From Haematobia irritans (lineage: Eukaryota > Arthropoda > Insecta > Diptera > Muscidae): 64,000 nucleotides of DNA. The DNA lies in NCBI RefSeq assembly GCF_050003625.1, contig NC_134397.1, positions 97,510,162-97,574,161 on the forward strand, written 5' to 3'. The notes beneath the pieces are model-generated. The model searched no databases, was not told where the DNA came from, and worked only from the letters and a program-made list of their open reading frames with translations. Position 1 is the stretch's first letter, and every line of letters starts with the position of its first letter. Positions 11,583 through 23,200 of this stretch are shown one piece after another. Position numbers and translations under genes: made by a program.

Positions 11583-14408
11583 CACAGAAAAAAAAGTGTC
11601 TCGTAAATTTAAGAAGATTTTTACAATAATTTATTACAAGAATTTTCCAGAATTTTAGTTCATTTTTCGTATCTTCAACGAAAATTAACTACTCGAAAGG
11701 AAATTTTACAAATTCTAAGTAGCAATCGTTTAGTTCATGGCCTACAAAATACGATGGAAATTTCCTTAAAAAAATTCTTAACTGGTAGTTAAAAATTCGT
11801 TTGTTATGCTATAAAACTACTTGTGAAATGTAAAGTATTTTCTAAATAATAAGTGCAATTTACTATAAGATTTTTTTGTATGAGAAAATATTTTTTTACG
11901 AAAAATGAACTTGAAAGTGGATAGGAATTTCTTACTGACAATTCCTATAGTTAATAATTGTTGGTAAAAAATTACCCAATGAAATATTTTTAGTTCACAT
12001 GTAATTAAATTTATAGACATTTTCGTCAAAAATGGTAGATAACATTTCATGAAAATTTTGCAAATTTTAAGTTAAACGTTTCATCGTTCATAAACTGGTG
12101 TGCCTTTACGAATATTATTCTTAGAGTAAATTGTCAGCAGATGCTATGAACTAATGCATAGTACAAAGATCTTTATCGGCATAGTGGAATGTGATTAATG
12201 TAAAGATGATGTTACTTGAGTTTTGTTGTGTATACATGAGTGTGGGGTTGTTTTTATTTTTGTCCATTTAGTGGTTTGTGTGTGTGTGTTTGTTATTCGC
12301 GGATGGTTTATTTGGCTGGATGAGGTGTTGTTTTCAATAAAGGCACATGTGTTTTTGTTGTTGTAGGAATGTTTTGGCTTTGCTTGGTTTTGTTTGGCAT
12401 GCTTCAGTTGTATAGTTGGCGTGGGCTGTTGCATCTTTTTAGCTGGTATGCAACAAGGGAATATAAAGACGTGGAATATTTTGGATTTTTGAGACATATA
12501 TTGGTGTTTGTTAATTAAACCTTTTAAATGAAAGTTATTAATATTTTAACAGTAGTTTAGAAAAAAAGTATTTAGGAAAATATGTTGAAAGTGTATTGAA
12601 ATTTTTATTATTCTATGTAAAAAAATAATATTCAATTCCAGATGAATTTGGAAAATTTTTGTTATATCTCAGCGTATAGTTTATTCATAAATTGGTAAGT
12701 ATTTTTTTAATAGACTTTCTTTTAAAAAGAATATTTTTTATGTATATTATTATTTGTTAGTTTTTTTTGTGGAAACCAGTTTAATGTTTTCTTTATTGTA
12801 AAAACAATATTTAATTTCAGAGCAACTCCAGATGGATTCGAACAAATTTAAAAAATTGAGAATTTGTAAGTTTTCTTTTAAAAATTGGCTTTATTTCAAC
12901 TAGAATATTTACGTTTTTGTGACCTTTTTATCATCAAAATTACAGGTTTTTAATACCTTATTTTAGTATTTTTTTAATCAATTTTTTTGGAAACCACTGT
13001 AATATTTTTAATGTAAAAACAAATATTTAATTTCAGAATAACCCCTTAAAAATTTGGACAAATTTTTAGTACTCCTTTGCCTGTAATTTAATAGTGAATT
13101 GGTAAGGATTCTTTAACTTTCTTCTAACCCTCGACAGTCATCCTTATTTTTTGTACATTAACGTCATCCTTCGTCATTTTAACTACGGCTGATTTCAAGA
13201 CGCTATAATTTTTATCGTGAGCGAAAAAGTGAACCAAACTTGAATTTATTTTCTTATTCAATTTGGTTTTAATTAGTATAAAACAAAAATTCATAAAACG
13301 GTCGAATTAGTATAACTTAAATTTACCATTTCCCAATAGACTAAAATGCACGAATGCAATCGAAAATGAAATTACGTGTCGTCATTTTGACGAATGATGA
13401 CTGATTAGATTTTTTGAAAACCTATTTAATAATTTTATTTAATGTAAAAAATAAATATTTAATTTCAGAGTAACCCAAATAAATTTGGACAACTTTTTAT
13501 ATTTCCCCTCAGCATACAATTTAATAGAGAATTGGTAAATTTTATATTAAAACTTTGGCTTTCTTTCAACTAGAATATTTATTTTATTGTATCCTTCACA
13601 TCGATAACAACACAGTTTTATGAGTTTATTTAGAATACTTCATTATTTCTCTAATTGTTTCAGGTACAAATTTTATGAGATACGTTTTCCAAAGAAAAGT
13701 TGAATTCCATACACCATTTGATAAAATGACCCCCCCCCCCTAAATATGGTAAGTTACAAGCTATAATGAAGAATTAAAAATTATATTTCATTACATGGTG
13801 TTCATTTTTAACAATTTTCATTATTGTTTCCATTGTTTTCCAGCAAGATATGTAAAAAAATTACCTACGATGAATAAAAAAAGGATAAGTCAAAATGTCC
13901 AAACAGCGGGTTCAAATGAACTACTCTCTGTTCCACTTGATCATAATTTTTATTCACAAAAAACATTGTATTAAGAACTTTCATCATAAGTTTTTATAAT
14001 AAAGTACTTTTCTTAAAGAAAGTTTAATTTTAATGTATGAAAATTTTCATAATAGTGAAACGGTTTGTTGTTCCTTTAATTATTTAATTTCTCTGTACTG
14101 TGGAATGGTTGATTTAAAAATAGTTTAGTCGTCGATATTTTAAAGAGACTGTTAACCAATTGTTATTATCGGGTTTCTCACAAAATAAGCAAGTAAACCA
14201 AAATAATACTGACTTTTTAACTTGGTAGGGGTATATAAATCTTATGGTGTTGTAAAAATGAACTAAACTACAATGTTATAGATGAACTAAAATTTAAGAA
14301 AATTATAAACTAGACAAGTTGAAAAAAATCTTAAGGGCTAAATCATGGTCAATATTACTACAGTTTAGTTCATTTTGCAATGGAAAAGGGTTCACTGTTT
14401 TTTCAGTG
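11583..14408 (+). mobile_element. 2.8-kb TA-target element, copy B (nested in E2)
   Basis: It has the same ends as copy A, flanked by TA at 11581-11582 and 14409-14410. It is 2826 bp and free of the D2 insertion. It differs from copy A by scattered substitutions and small indels, including a deletion near 13380-13400 and a C run at 13731-13740. No transposase frame was found. Confidence 0.88.
12642..14003 (+). other. Mini-exon series in copy B
   Basis: The splice-bounded segments of copy A are all present: 12642-12694, 12821-12865, 13037-13101, 13469-13534, 13664-13748 and one starting at 13844, with AATAAA at 13998-14003. The second has lost the G before its GT, and the fourth has gtaaat in place of gtaagt. 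The retained 3' splice sites (tttcag) argue that these are more than random GT/AG dinucleotides. The product, if any, is unknown. Confidence 0.45.
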
Positions 14409-15106
14409 TAGGTAAATTACTCATAAAATTATTCCTGAGTCACGACATTTTTCGTGAGTCACAACATTTAAAAGATTTTCGTGCGTGAGTACAAATTTTC
14501 TTTTCGTGAACGTGCGTGAGCGTGTCCTACCAAAAAATATCGTGCGTGAGTGTGCGTGAATAAGATTTCTCCATCGTGAGTGTGCGTGAGCGTGAGCAAA
14601 ATATTACTCACGTGCACACCTCTATTTCAGACGCGTCGCTAAGGTAAATTACTCAAAACATTGTTCGTGAGTCACGGTATTTTTCGTGAGTCACGACATT
14701 TTCGTGCGTGAGTACAAATTTTCTTTTCGTGAGTGTGCGTGAGCATGAGTCCTACCAAACAATAACGTGCGTGAGTAAGATTTTTCCGTCGTGAGTGTGC
14801 GAGAGCGTGAGTAAATATTACTCACGTGCACACCTCTATTCGATATGCAACCTCCAAGAAATATAAAACATACGTGCAAAGAAAAAAAACGTTTTGGTAC
14901 CGAAAACGTTTTTCTTTTGTTAGAATTTTTTGAATTTCTTCGAAAAATTTAAACTTTTATCACCAAAAAAATTCGTTTGTTACAAAATTTTTATTTTTGC
15001 AATAAAAAAATAATTTTTGAACCAACACCATTTCGTGTATATCAAGCAATGTTCTTTTCTTTTCTTTTCATAATAAAAATTTAATATAATAGTATGTAAT
15101 GTTGAA

Positions 15107-17017
15107 CAGCGTTGCCAGAATTGTTTCACCAAAAACCGCTAGATTTGTACAAAAATCTAGCCAAAAAAAGCTAAAAAATGTTAAAAAAAAGCTAGAAAAA
15201 AAGCTAAATTTTTTTGTATAAAAAGTCACATTTTTGATTGAAATTTAACAAACTTAAAGGCTTTATTTCACTTAAAATGCATATTATTTTAATTGTATTC
15301 ATTTTATTTCAATTTCTGTGAGACTGTAAGAAAATCTATGTCATATTAGCTCTGTTTGCGTACTCGATACATTTTGATTACTATCACAAATTTTTACTGG
15401 AAGTCCTTCATTTATATTTCCTAGTAAAAACTTTTTTCCCGGTAAACTTGCAATTATCAGCTGGTTAATCATCAAAATATCAATATATTTCGTTTTAACT
15501 GAATTAATGATAAATTCCTGAACGTGTACACTTCTCCTAATATTACCCAAGAGAATAAAACACATTCTAACTGTCTTGCAAGTTTATACTGAATAACTTT
15601 TATTCGAAAATTTCCCATACAAACCTATTGTCCAATTTTCGTAAATGTAAATCCATTCCATTAATAAATAGCAGATTTGTTTTGATCCTATCACTACGAA
15701 TTTTTTATTGCATTTTTTTTTTGATGTTAAAAAAAAATAATACCACATTCAAAACTTTATTTTCTTAATTATTTCTATGTTCGGTTCCAAAGATTTTGTA
15801 CACTAATGATTTTGGTATTGATTCTGAGTCAAATTTGAATATATTCGTTTTTTCAGCTTTTTCTTCATGAGCTATCACAGTGCTTTAAAAACGTGCTAAC
15901 GACAACTTAAATTTCCAAATGCAGACTCGACTTTAAGTAGAAATTATTCTGTGTATACGTTTTTAAAATAAAATGTTGCAAAACCTCTTCTATTTTTGAA
16001 CGCTATTTTGGTTTGTGGTCAAGATACAAAAACTCCACAAATTTAAAGACTACACGCAGAGAAGGAACATGATCACCTCAAACATGTTTCAAGAGCAAAA
16101 TGTTATTTTTGTATGGTGACCATGTAACATGTTTGTCACTAAAATGTTATTTTATCGTCAAATATAAACTGCTTGCCGAAATCAGATACATGATTTCCGA
16201 GAAAATAACATGGTTGCGAAAACCATGTTACATGGTCACCACCCAAAAATAACATTTTTCTCTTAAAACATGTTTGAGGTGACCATATTCCTTCTCTGGG
16301 TGTATTTAATTAATTTTAAGAATTTTTTAGAATTGACCCTAGCCTTCTTTCATGAAAAGATACCCATTTTTACGTTGAATCACTTAACTATAAGGACAAA
16401 ACGATTTTATCGGCTTTTGGACAAGGAAAACAGTTTATAACATATAAGAGCAATTCACAAATGCTATTATAACCAAAACTCGCGTTCGTATTTTAAAGAC
16501 ATGAAATCTTTGGCCTCATGACAATATTTTTTCAGTGTACAAAGCAATTCACATCTACTATTTTAATTTAGTAATATCATAATAACTTTAGAATACGTAT
16601 TATAGGATAAAAAGGATAAATGAGTCAAATGCTATTATTCCTAATAATTTACTGACAGTTTATATAAGGAATTTGTATGGTAATAGTAGATTTAAAGTTT
16701 ACGATAACTTTTATGAATACGAGGAAAAAACTTTACAACAATGTGTATTTGCTGCAAAAATGTCCGCATAATGGCTGGAATAATTATTAAGGCTTCAATT
16801 GAGCTTTGAACCTTATTCTGGCCGCAAGACTTAGATAAAAACGAAGTTTTATCCATATTTCAATAGGAACATGTCGAAAATAAAAAAGCCAAAAATAGCT
16901 AAAAGGGTCATGAAAAAAAGCCAGAAAAAAAACTAAAAGCTAAATGCATTTTTTCCCCGCTAAACGTCTTCAAAAAAAGCCAAATCTAGCGGGAAAAAAG
17001 CTAAATTGGCAACGCTG
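15107..17017. mobile_element. 1.9-kb hAT element
   Basis: The ends CAGCGTTGCCA and TTGGCAACGCTG are flanked by an exact 8-bp duplication, atgttgaa (15099-15106 and 17018-17025). CAGNGNTGCCA is a typical hAT terminus. Subterminal arms repeat gctaaa/gctag motifs (15160-15215 and 16885-17000). No transposase frame survives. A TA-flanked palindrome (16053-16302) is inserted in it. A second, inverted partial copy lies at about 29625-30702. Confidence 0.92.
16053..16302. mobile_element. 250-bp foldback MITE
   Basis: Two arms of about 85 bp are near-perfect inverted repeats, starting cacgcagagaagg and ending ccttctctgggtg, with TA on both sides (16051-16052, 16303-16304). It is inserted in the 1.9-kb hAT, whose empty site is visible in the second copy near 30570. 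A transcript through it would form a long hairpin. Confidence 0.88.
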
Positions 17018-17036
17018 ATGTTGAACACCTTTTCGG

Positions 17037-17107
17037 AAGCAGGGATCGAACCCAGGACCATTGGTATGCAAGGCGGACGTACCAACCACTGCTCCACGGT
17101 GCCCAAA
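17037..17107 (-). repeat. tRNA-Ala-like SINE head (tRNA-derived)
   Basis: On the minus strand this has a tRNA-like A box (gagcagtggttggtacg), an anticodon loop reading ttgcata and a B box ggttcgatccc. It resembles the head of the SINE at 30192-30533. The acceptor ends do not pair well, so I read it as a SINE or tRNA pseudogene, not a working tRNA. The 1.9-kb hAT is inserted just beyond its 3' side. Confidence 0.6.
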
Positions 17108-17213
17108 TAAATGTATGTTTCTGTTAAATAAAATTTGTTTAATCGGCTCGTGGGCAAGCTATGCTATATAAATATAACTTATAAGGATAATTTGCTATTG
17201 ATGACTATAACAG

Positions 17214-17290
17214 CTTCGTAGCCCAGTGGATAGTGTGTTGGATTACAAACTGTGTGGTCCTCGGCTCGATTCTTTGTCCAGGCGAAAGGT
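17214..17290 (+). repeat. tRNA-derived SINE-like sequence
   Basis: The plus strand has an A-box-like tagcccagtgg and a B-box-like ggctcgattc at tRNA spacing. It differs in sequence from the tRNA-Ala-like heads and is followed by AT-rich DNA. The acceptor stem is not convincing, so it is probably a SINE relic of another family. Confidence 0.5.
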
Positions 17291-19673
17291 AAAATTTAAA
17301 AAATTTATAAAATTGAATAATTTCTTCTACATTGTTTTTATTACAGAAAAAGATGTTAAGAACTATAAAACATCGTGGAAGTGAGAAAGATGTGAGGAAA
17401 ATGTAATTAGCCAGAATTTTTTTTTTTGAGTCTTATGCAATTATCCTGGAAAAGAATAAACGTTTATCGCAAAAGGTATATACTTTTCTTCCAAATAAAC
17501 TTCCTTACAGCGAAATGCATATGAGAAACGATCTTTGTTTGTCTAAAATTTCGTTTGGGAGGAAAGAGTTATTTTTTGCGTGTACATTTACTTGGTCATT
17601 GCCCAATTTTCAGTTATTTGAGAGTTGAAGATTTCCATAAGCAAGGATTAAATGAAGATGAGATTGTCTCTTTTAAATGGCGGTGAAGATATTTCCTGGT
17701 TTTCGATATATAATTATTTAAGAGAAGCTCTTTATTATAGAAAATTTTTAATAACTGAATTCAATTATTAATAAAACTCAAATTTCCGGCAAACGGTTAA
17801 ATGTATTCATGGTGTAGTAATCTTTATAAATTATTATTAATATGATGATGTAAGATTTATAATGTTTGTGAAAAAAATAAAGAATAAACTAAAAAACTAC
17901 TTACCTGATGTGTTTAATTAAAAACCGTTTATCAGTATTTTATGATTTGAATGAATAGATTGTAATTATATTTTACTTGTAGGATTAAATTTTTAATTCA
18001 TTTTAGATCAAGGATTAATTTATTATATTCATTATTAAATCGTTTGCTATCAAAGATACATGTTATCCACATTATGAATTCTACTGATTAAGTATAATTT
18101 GTAATAATGTCCTCCCATTTTATTTAATACTATTTTTATATCTATGATCTCCATATAAGTTAAGTTTATGATGAATTAGCTTTAAAAATGTGAATTCATA
18201 AACTAATAAAACCTTATATAAAATATAATAACAAAATGCCTATAAGAAAATTTAAGGTATATAGCTTATGTCAATACTATAAAAAATTTATATTTGAATT
18301 GCAATCAACGCAATAAATAATTATAACATAATATTAATGAAAAGTTTGAAACAAAGAATATATATTTAGAATTCATAAAGATACTAAAGTTAATAGTAAT
18401 TTTGCTAAAACCAATTGCCTAGGATTTTACAATGCCGGAAAAAATGATAAGGATCCAGTGAAAGTAATGTAAATTGTAAATAAAAAATATTGCACTGATA
18501 TTAGGGAAATGGTCTCTCTTCAAATCATGTACTAACGACATTGATTATTTCTTCAAATATTCTCTCCAAAATTTTGCTTCAGTAATGAAGTGTACATAAC
18601 ATTGAAAAATTTACTTATGCACACACATTTAGTTATATGAATAATTTACGATTAATACATGGTCAAAAATGTATTTGTAAATTATATTTCTACAACATAC
18701 AACAATGCACAAACGCCAACACAATTCATAGAAAACTTAAATTTAGCGTTTTTGTTTTATATGAAGTATGTTATATACATTGCCATACCAAAAGTATTCA
18801 CCGAAAAAATTAAGTCAACACAACTTTATCCACGTAAAAATAATAAAAAAAATCTAAACCTATTTCATACTTCTGTACGCCATACGTAGCTAAGCATAGG
18901 TTTTCTTATTCTAGCTTACATTTAAATGCCAATGTAATTTAATTTATACTACTATTCCGACTTCATATGGTATTTATATATTCGTTTTAATTATAAATTG
19001 CCATTCAATTAATTATATTGCGTATTCAGACGAACATAACTTCCTTTTCTGATTAAAAACTTTGGTATATATTGGAAATGAATTGCTTCTTTTGTTTTTC
19101 CGAAATATCTCGAATACATATCACACTTTTTCCAAATATTTCACTCTCACATATTGGAATTAGTAATTCTGTTAACCAAATAATTTTCTTTTAATTACAA
19201 AACCTACAAAATATGCCCACTTTTTATTCGATTCTAATTCCAAGCTCAAGTTCGTTCTTCATAGCTCGACCAAACAAAAAGGATGAAAGAACAACGAAGC
19301 TATATTTTAGGGAGTGTAGTGTTATAATCTGGATAGTTTTGAAAAATTACCTTTTTTTCACATTGTGTACTTTAGTGTTGCTGCAACAAATAGATAAAAA
19401 CTCGGAAAAAGCCAAACATAACCAGATATAACCAGAAATTAATGATATGTATGGAGTTCTAGGGCTAATTTTGGATAGAAGCTTTCGAAGTCCAATACGC
19501 CATTTGCTTATACGACTCGCAATTCTAAGAAATTGAAAAACATTTTTTTTTGTAAATAATTACTAAATCGTATTCTGTTTAAAATATAAAAACAGTTGTC
19601 TAAAAGAAACTAGACAAATTCTACATTTTTAGCTTGCAATGTGGTCTTCGTATATAATTTTAAATTTTTACGT
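17291..19673. other. AT-rich intergenic stretch
   Basis: No domain-bearing frame, RNA gene or transposon terminus was recognised. Short open frames (for example 18659-18889 and 19213-19431) are AT-rich and featureless. This may include distal 3' flank of the zinc-finger gene. Confidence 0.5.
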
Positions 19674-19676
19674 TTA

Positions 19677-19885
19677 AGGTGAGTACTAAGTTCGAGTTTA
19701 GCCGCTAATATCAAAAATAAATCAGTAAAAAAGTATCAAATTAAAAGTCTTTGATACAAATTTTAATATAACTTGATGGGGAATAGCCCATAGTAACTTA
19801 CTATAAAGTGTTTATTCTTTAAAATGGATTAAAATGGTGAAAAAATGAAGATTTTAGCGGCCAAACTCGAAGTTAATACCCACCT
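19677..19885. mobile_element. 209-bp MITE with TTA target duplication
   Basis: Termini aggtgagtactaagttcgag and, reversed, aggtgggtattaacttcgag form TIRs of about 29 bp. TTA flanks both ends (19674-19676, 19886-19888). A second copy with a TAA duplication lies at 28916-29137. A 3-bp TWA duplication points to PIF/Harbinger. Confidence 0.82.
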
Positions 19886-19888
19886 TTA

Positions 19889-20287
19889 CGCTAAAATTAT
19901 TTGCTATGCATCTTCTAAAGGAAATATAATAAACGACAGAAGCGAATCATAAACTGTTTTTCCCCAACACATTTGTGAAAACATTCGCTAATTATGTGCT
20001 TACTTATTTTGTGAAATGCAAACAGTTTTACTGATTCCAATTTGTACACACGTGTAGTACAAATATGTCAATTGTAATTATTTATATTTTTCGTTCACCA
20101 CATTTAATTCACTTTTAGGATTACCGTACACAAAGCTACGAACTGAGTTACTTGTGGCTAGCAATTCCAAATACACTGTACCATATCCAAATATACTGTA
20201 TCATATATACATCCAAATGCTACCTATTCTACAAAGCCAAAAAGGACAAACAAACCTAAACTCAAACAAATACAGTTGTAAAAGTAT
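19889..20287. other. Probable 3' untranslated/flanking region of the zinc-finger gene
   Basis: This follows the stop codon of the minus-strand gene and holds no other gene. I could not place the poly(A) site. Confidence 0.4.
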
Positions 20288-23200
20288 TTATACTTCGACC
20301 GTAAATGGGTCCCGGGAATGATGTATTTTTAAGTGTTTGTTGTGATTGGTTTTTGTTGTTGAACTTTTACCACATATAGTACATTGGAACGGCCTTTCGC
20401 CTGTGTGTATACGTTTATGCTCAATTAGATAGTAATGACGGTGGAACGATTTTTTACATAGATCACAGGTATATTTCTTATTGCCGTGATGCTCTCTTCT
20501 GTGTCGCATGTAATTATATTTCCGTATGAATTTACATCCACACACTTCGCAAGTGTATGGTTTAATTTGTTTGTGTGAATTCATGTGATTTTTAAAGTCA
20601 ACTTCTCGCACAAAAGCCTTGGGGCAGTGTTCACATTTGAATGGTTTAGCTGTTCGATTTGCGTGAACCCACGAGTGTATTTTTAGATTCCATTTAGTGG
20701 AAAATGACTTATTACAAATAGCACAGTCATATTGAGTATCAGTGGAATGGGTGGCCATGTGAGCTTTCATGGAGGCCTTTGCAAATATCTGCTTACAAAT
20801 CGGACATTCCATTGGCTCAGCATAATCAAACTTCTCCGAATGCGCTAGTCTTATGTGCCGACGTAGTGAATTTACATGAACGAAACGATCGCAGCAATGT
20901 GGACAGCATTTTGGCTTCGAGTCATGGGTTTCCTTATGCCACAAAAAGCGTGCTTTTGATGGTAGCACTTCACCACAGTAACACACATATTCCTTCCGTC
21001 TTATAACTTGTTTCGTATGTCGCTTGCGATGTTGCGTCAAATTGGAGTACCGCTTGAAGTGTTTACCTGTAAAAATAATAATAATAAATAATTATTTTAA
21101 AATTTTGTTTAATGTCTCGGTGTGCCGCAGCTTTTTACCTTTCTTTTTACGTTTAAAAACAATAATCAAAAGTATGAAAAAAGAACAATAATCAAAAATA
21201 TCACAAAAGAACATGTTGCACACCTTTTTGGTCCAATATTTCCTAAGGTAATCACTCAAGTTAGAGGTTCAAAGAATGCAAATTGCATTGGAAACTCTGA
21301 ATGTTGATCAAGGGATACTGAGGTTACTAAACGGACTTATACCGAAGGGATGTATTTTAGCCACTCTAGGACAAGCAAATATTGAAAGGTATGTGAAATG
21401 AGGCATTCCCCAAGGAGGAGTTCTATCACCTCTTCTTGGACTGTAACATAGCTATAAGCTAATTGCGGGCTCTTTAGAATTAGAAAGGACAAATGTGGTG
21501 ACATATGCAGATGATGTGGCTTTAACATTGAGGAATAATTCCAATCCACAATTAGAGATATTATACATAGATACTGAGAAATGGGCTATGAATGATCTAG
21601 TAGTAAATCCTGTAAAGACAGAATTAGTCATGTACTGCAAAGAACGAAAAAATTTAGATGGTATTAAAATTCCCTTTTGCTCGTACAAAAGGACAATAGG
21701 GAAAAGTGGGGACTAAAAAATTGCGCACAATCAGACGTATTCAGTAAGACAGGGACAGATTCCCCTAATGTCATGTTGCATCTATTGCTTGAAGTAAAAA
21801 AGGTAAGGTCGTCAAAATAACGCCAGATGTGCCAACACTCTGACGAAAAAGCATTTCGACAAGAAATTTGATACACACATGGAGTAATAAAAATTATATA
21901 GATTTCTATACTGATGGTCCTAAAGTGTGTTTTTCGGTCTTAAATATTTGCAATAAGAGGTGGCAAATTGACCAAGAAGTAATGTAACGGCATATATATA
22001 TAATCAGACAGGCAACCTTGGACTCTGTGTTCCATGACTCCAAAACGGACATAGACAGCAAAATGGCTGAGCAGTACAATATTCACCTAATAGGGTTGAG
22101 TTAGCAAGACAAGAAAAGACTGTTATCATGGCGAATTTCCGATAGCAGAATGGCAAGGGTTGCAACGACACCAAGCATTTCAAATAAATAGATACAATAC
22201 TTACCACAAATTTTACATTTTAATGGCGACAGTCCTGAATGCATTCTCATATGCTCTACCAAGGCACTACGCACTACGAACTTTTTTTCACAAACTGTGC
22301 AACCAAATTCCTTCCATCCTAAATGTCGTTTCAAATGAAGAGAAAAGTTTTTCCATCTCTGGAACTTTTTGCCACATGTAAAGCACTCTGCTGGATGTTC
22401 GGTCAAATGTGCGTCATAGAGTTTCACGGAGTTAAAATTATGTTTGCAGACATAACAAAAAAATATAGATGATTTTATATGCGATTCATCAAACTCAGAC
22501 ATTCTTTGGCTTTGTTTCAAAGTGGTTAAATTAAAAGTAACCAGCATGCGATACAATGTAGTCAGTTTACTTGTGGTAGTCGTAAGGGATAGTGGTTTAA
22601 AAGTTGATTGCTTTGGTGCTGAATTCATTTCAGACGTAGACGAAGTTATCTGTACCAATGACAAATGTTTTTTGTCATCTTCTAATACCTCTGTTTTTGC
22701 TTTCAAATCGGCTCTGATTTGTTCATAATCGTAATCATCGCGGTGAATATTTTCGTTTTCAATCTTAACTATACCCTGCTTAAAATCGACCACGCTCCCA
22801 TCATTGTCAGAAGGTGGCAAAAATCCATTACATCCACCGCTAGTTGTAGTTGCAGGCACCACGTCATTCATAGGAATTGCAACTTGGTTTGTAAGACAAA
22901 CTAGCCTTCTATTTTGGCGGACATAATTGTGAGCGTCCACCATATGGGCGTTGCGGTCTTTGAGTTTTGAATATTTAGTATTGCAGTGACCACACTCATA
23001 TACTTTTGTTCGAATTTTTTGTGGTTGGGATTGTTGAGATGAAATTGTTGAAGTCGTCATTTGTTCTATCATCTGAGCACTTGATGGTCCTGCCAAAAAA
23101 GCCGATGATGTACTTGGTTGCTGTTCGTGTTGTGAAAAGTTGTAGTCTTGGCTTTGCATAACCTGTTGAGAAGTTATGGTAGACGTTGGCTGCTCCCTTT

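Larger units (their letters stand above)
11245..14624. mobile_element. hAT MITE E2 (same family, nested in E1)
   Basis: It has the same termini as E1, with its own exact 8-bp duplication tttcagac (11237-11244 and 14625-14632) located inside E1. Its body is homologous to E1 (about 0.55 kb without the insert). It is interrupted by copy B at 11583-14408. E2 therefore landed in an existing family member, and the 2.8-kb element landed in E2. Confidence 0.92.
10949..14838. mobile_element. hAT MITE E1 (outer), interrupted by E2
   Basis: The ends tagaggtgtgcacg and cgtgcacacctcta are perfect inverted repeats, flanked by an exact 8-bp duplication, ttcgatat (10941-10948 and 14839-14846). This is the hAT pattern. 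Without the insert it is about 0.5 kb. Subterminal sequence is packed with GTGAGTCACG and CGTGAGTGTGCGTGAG repeats on both arms. No transposase is present. Confidence 0.92.

Noticed and set aside
10955..14835. CRISPR-like or satellite array
   Set aside because: The repeats are irregular GTGAGTCACG words confined to the arms of two hAT MITEs with exact target duplications; there are no spacers of constant length.
17037..17107. Functional tRNA-Ala gene
   Set aside because: Box A, box B and a TGC-like loop are present, but the acceptor stem does not pair, and the same head occurs in an evident SINE at 30192-30533.
17214..17290. Functional tRNA gene on the plus strand
   Set aside because: A- and B-box-like words are there, but no complete cloverleaf could be drawn by hand; a SINE relic is more likely.
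19213..19431. Small gene downstream of the zinc-finger gene
   Set aside because: AT-rich, without domain, promoter or splice context.
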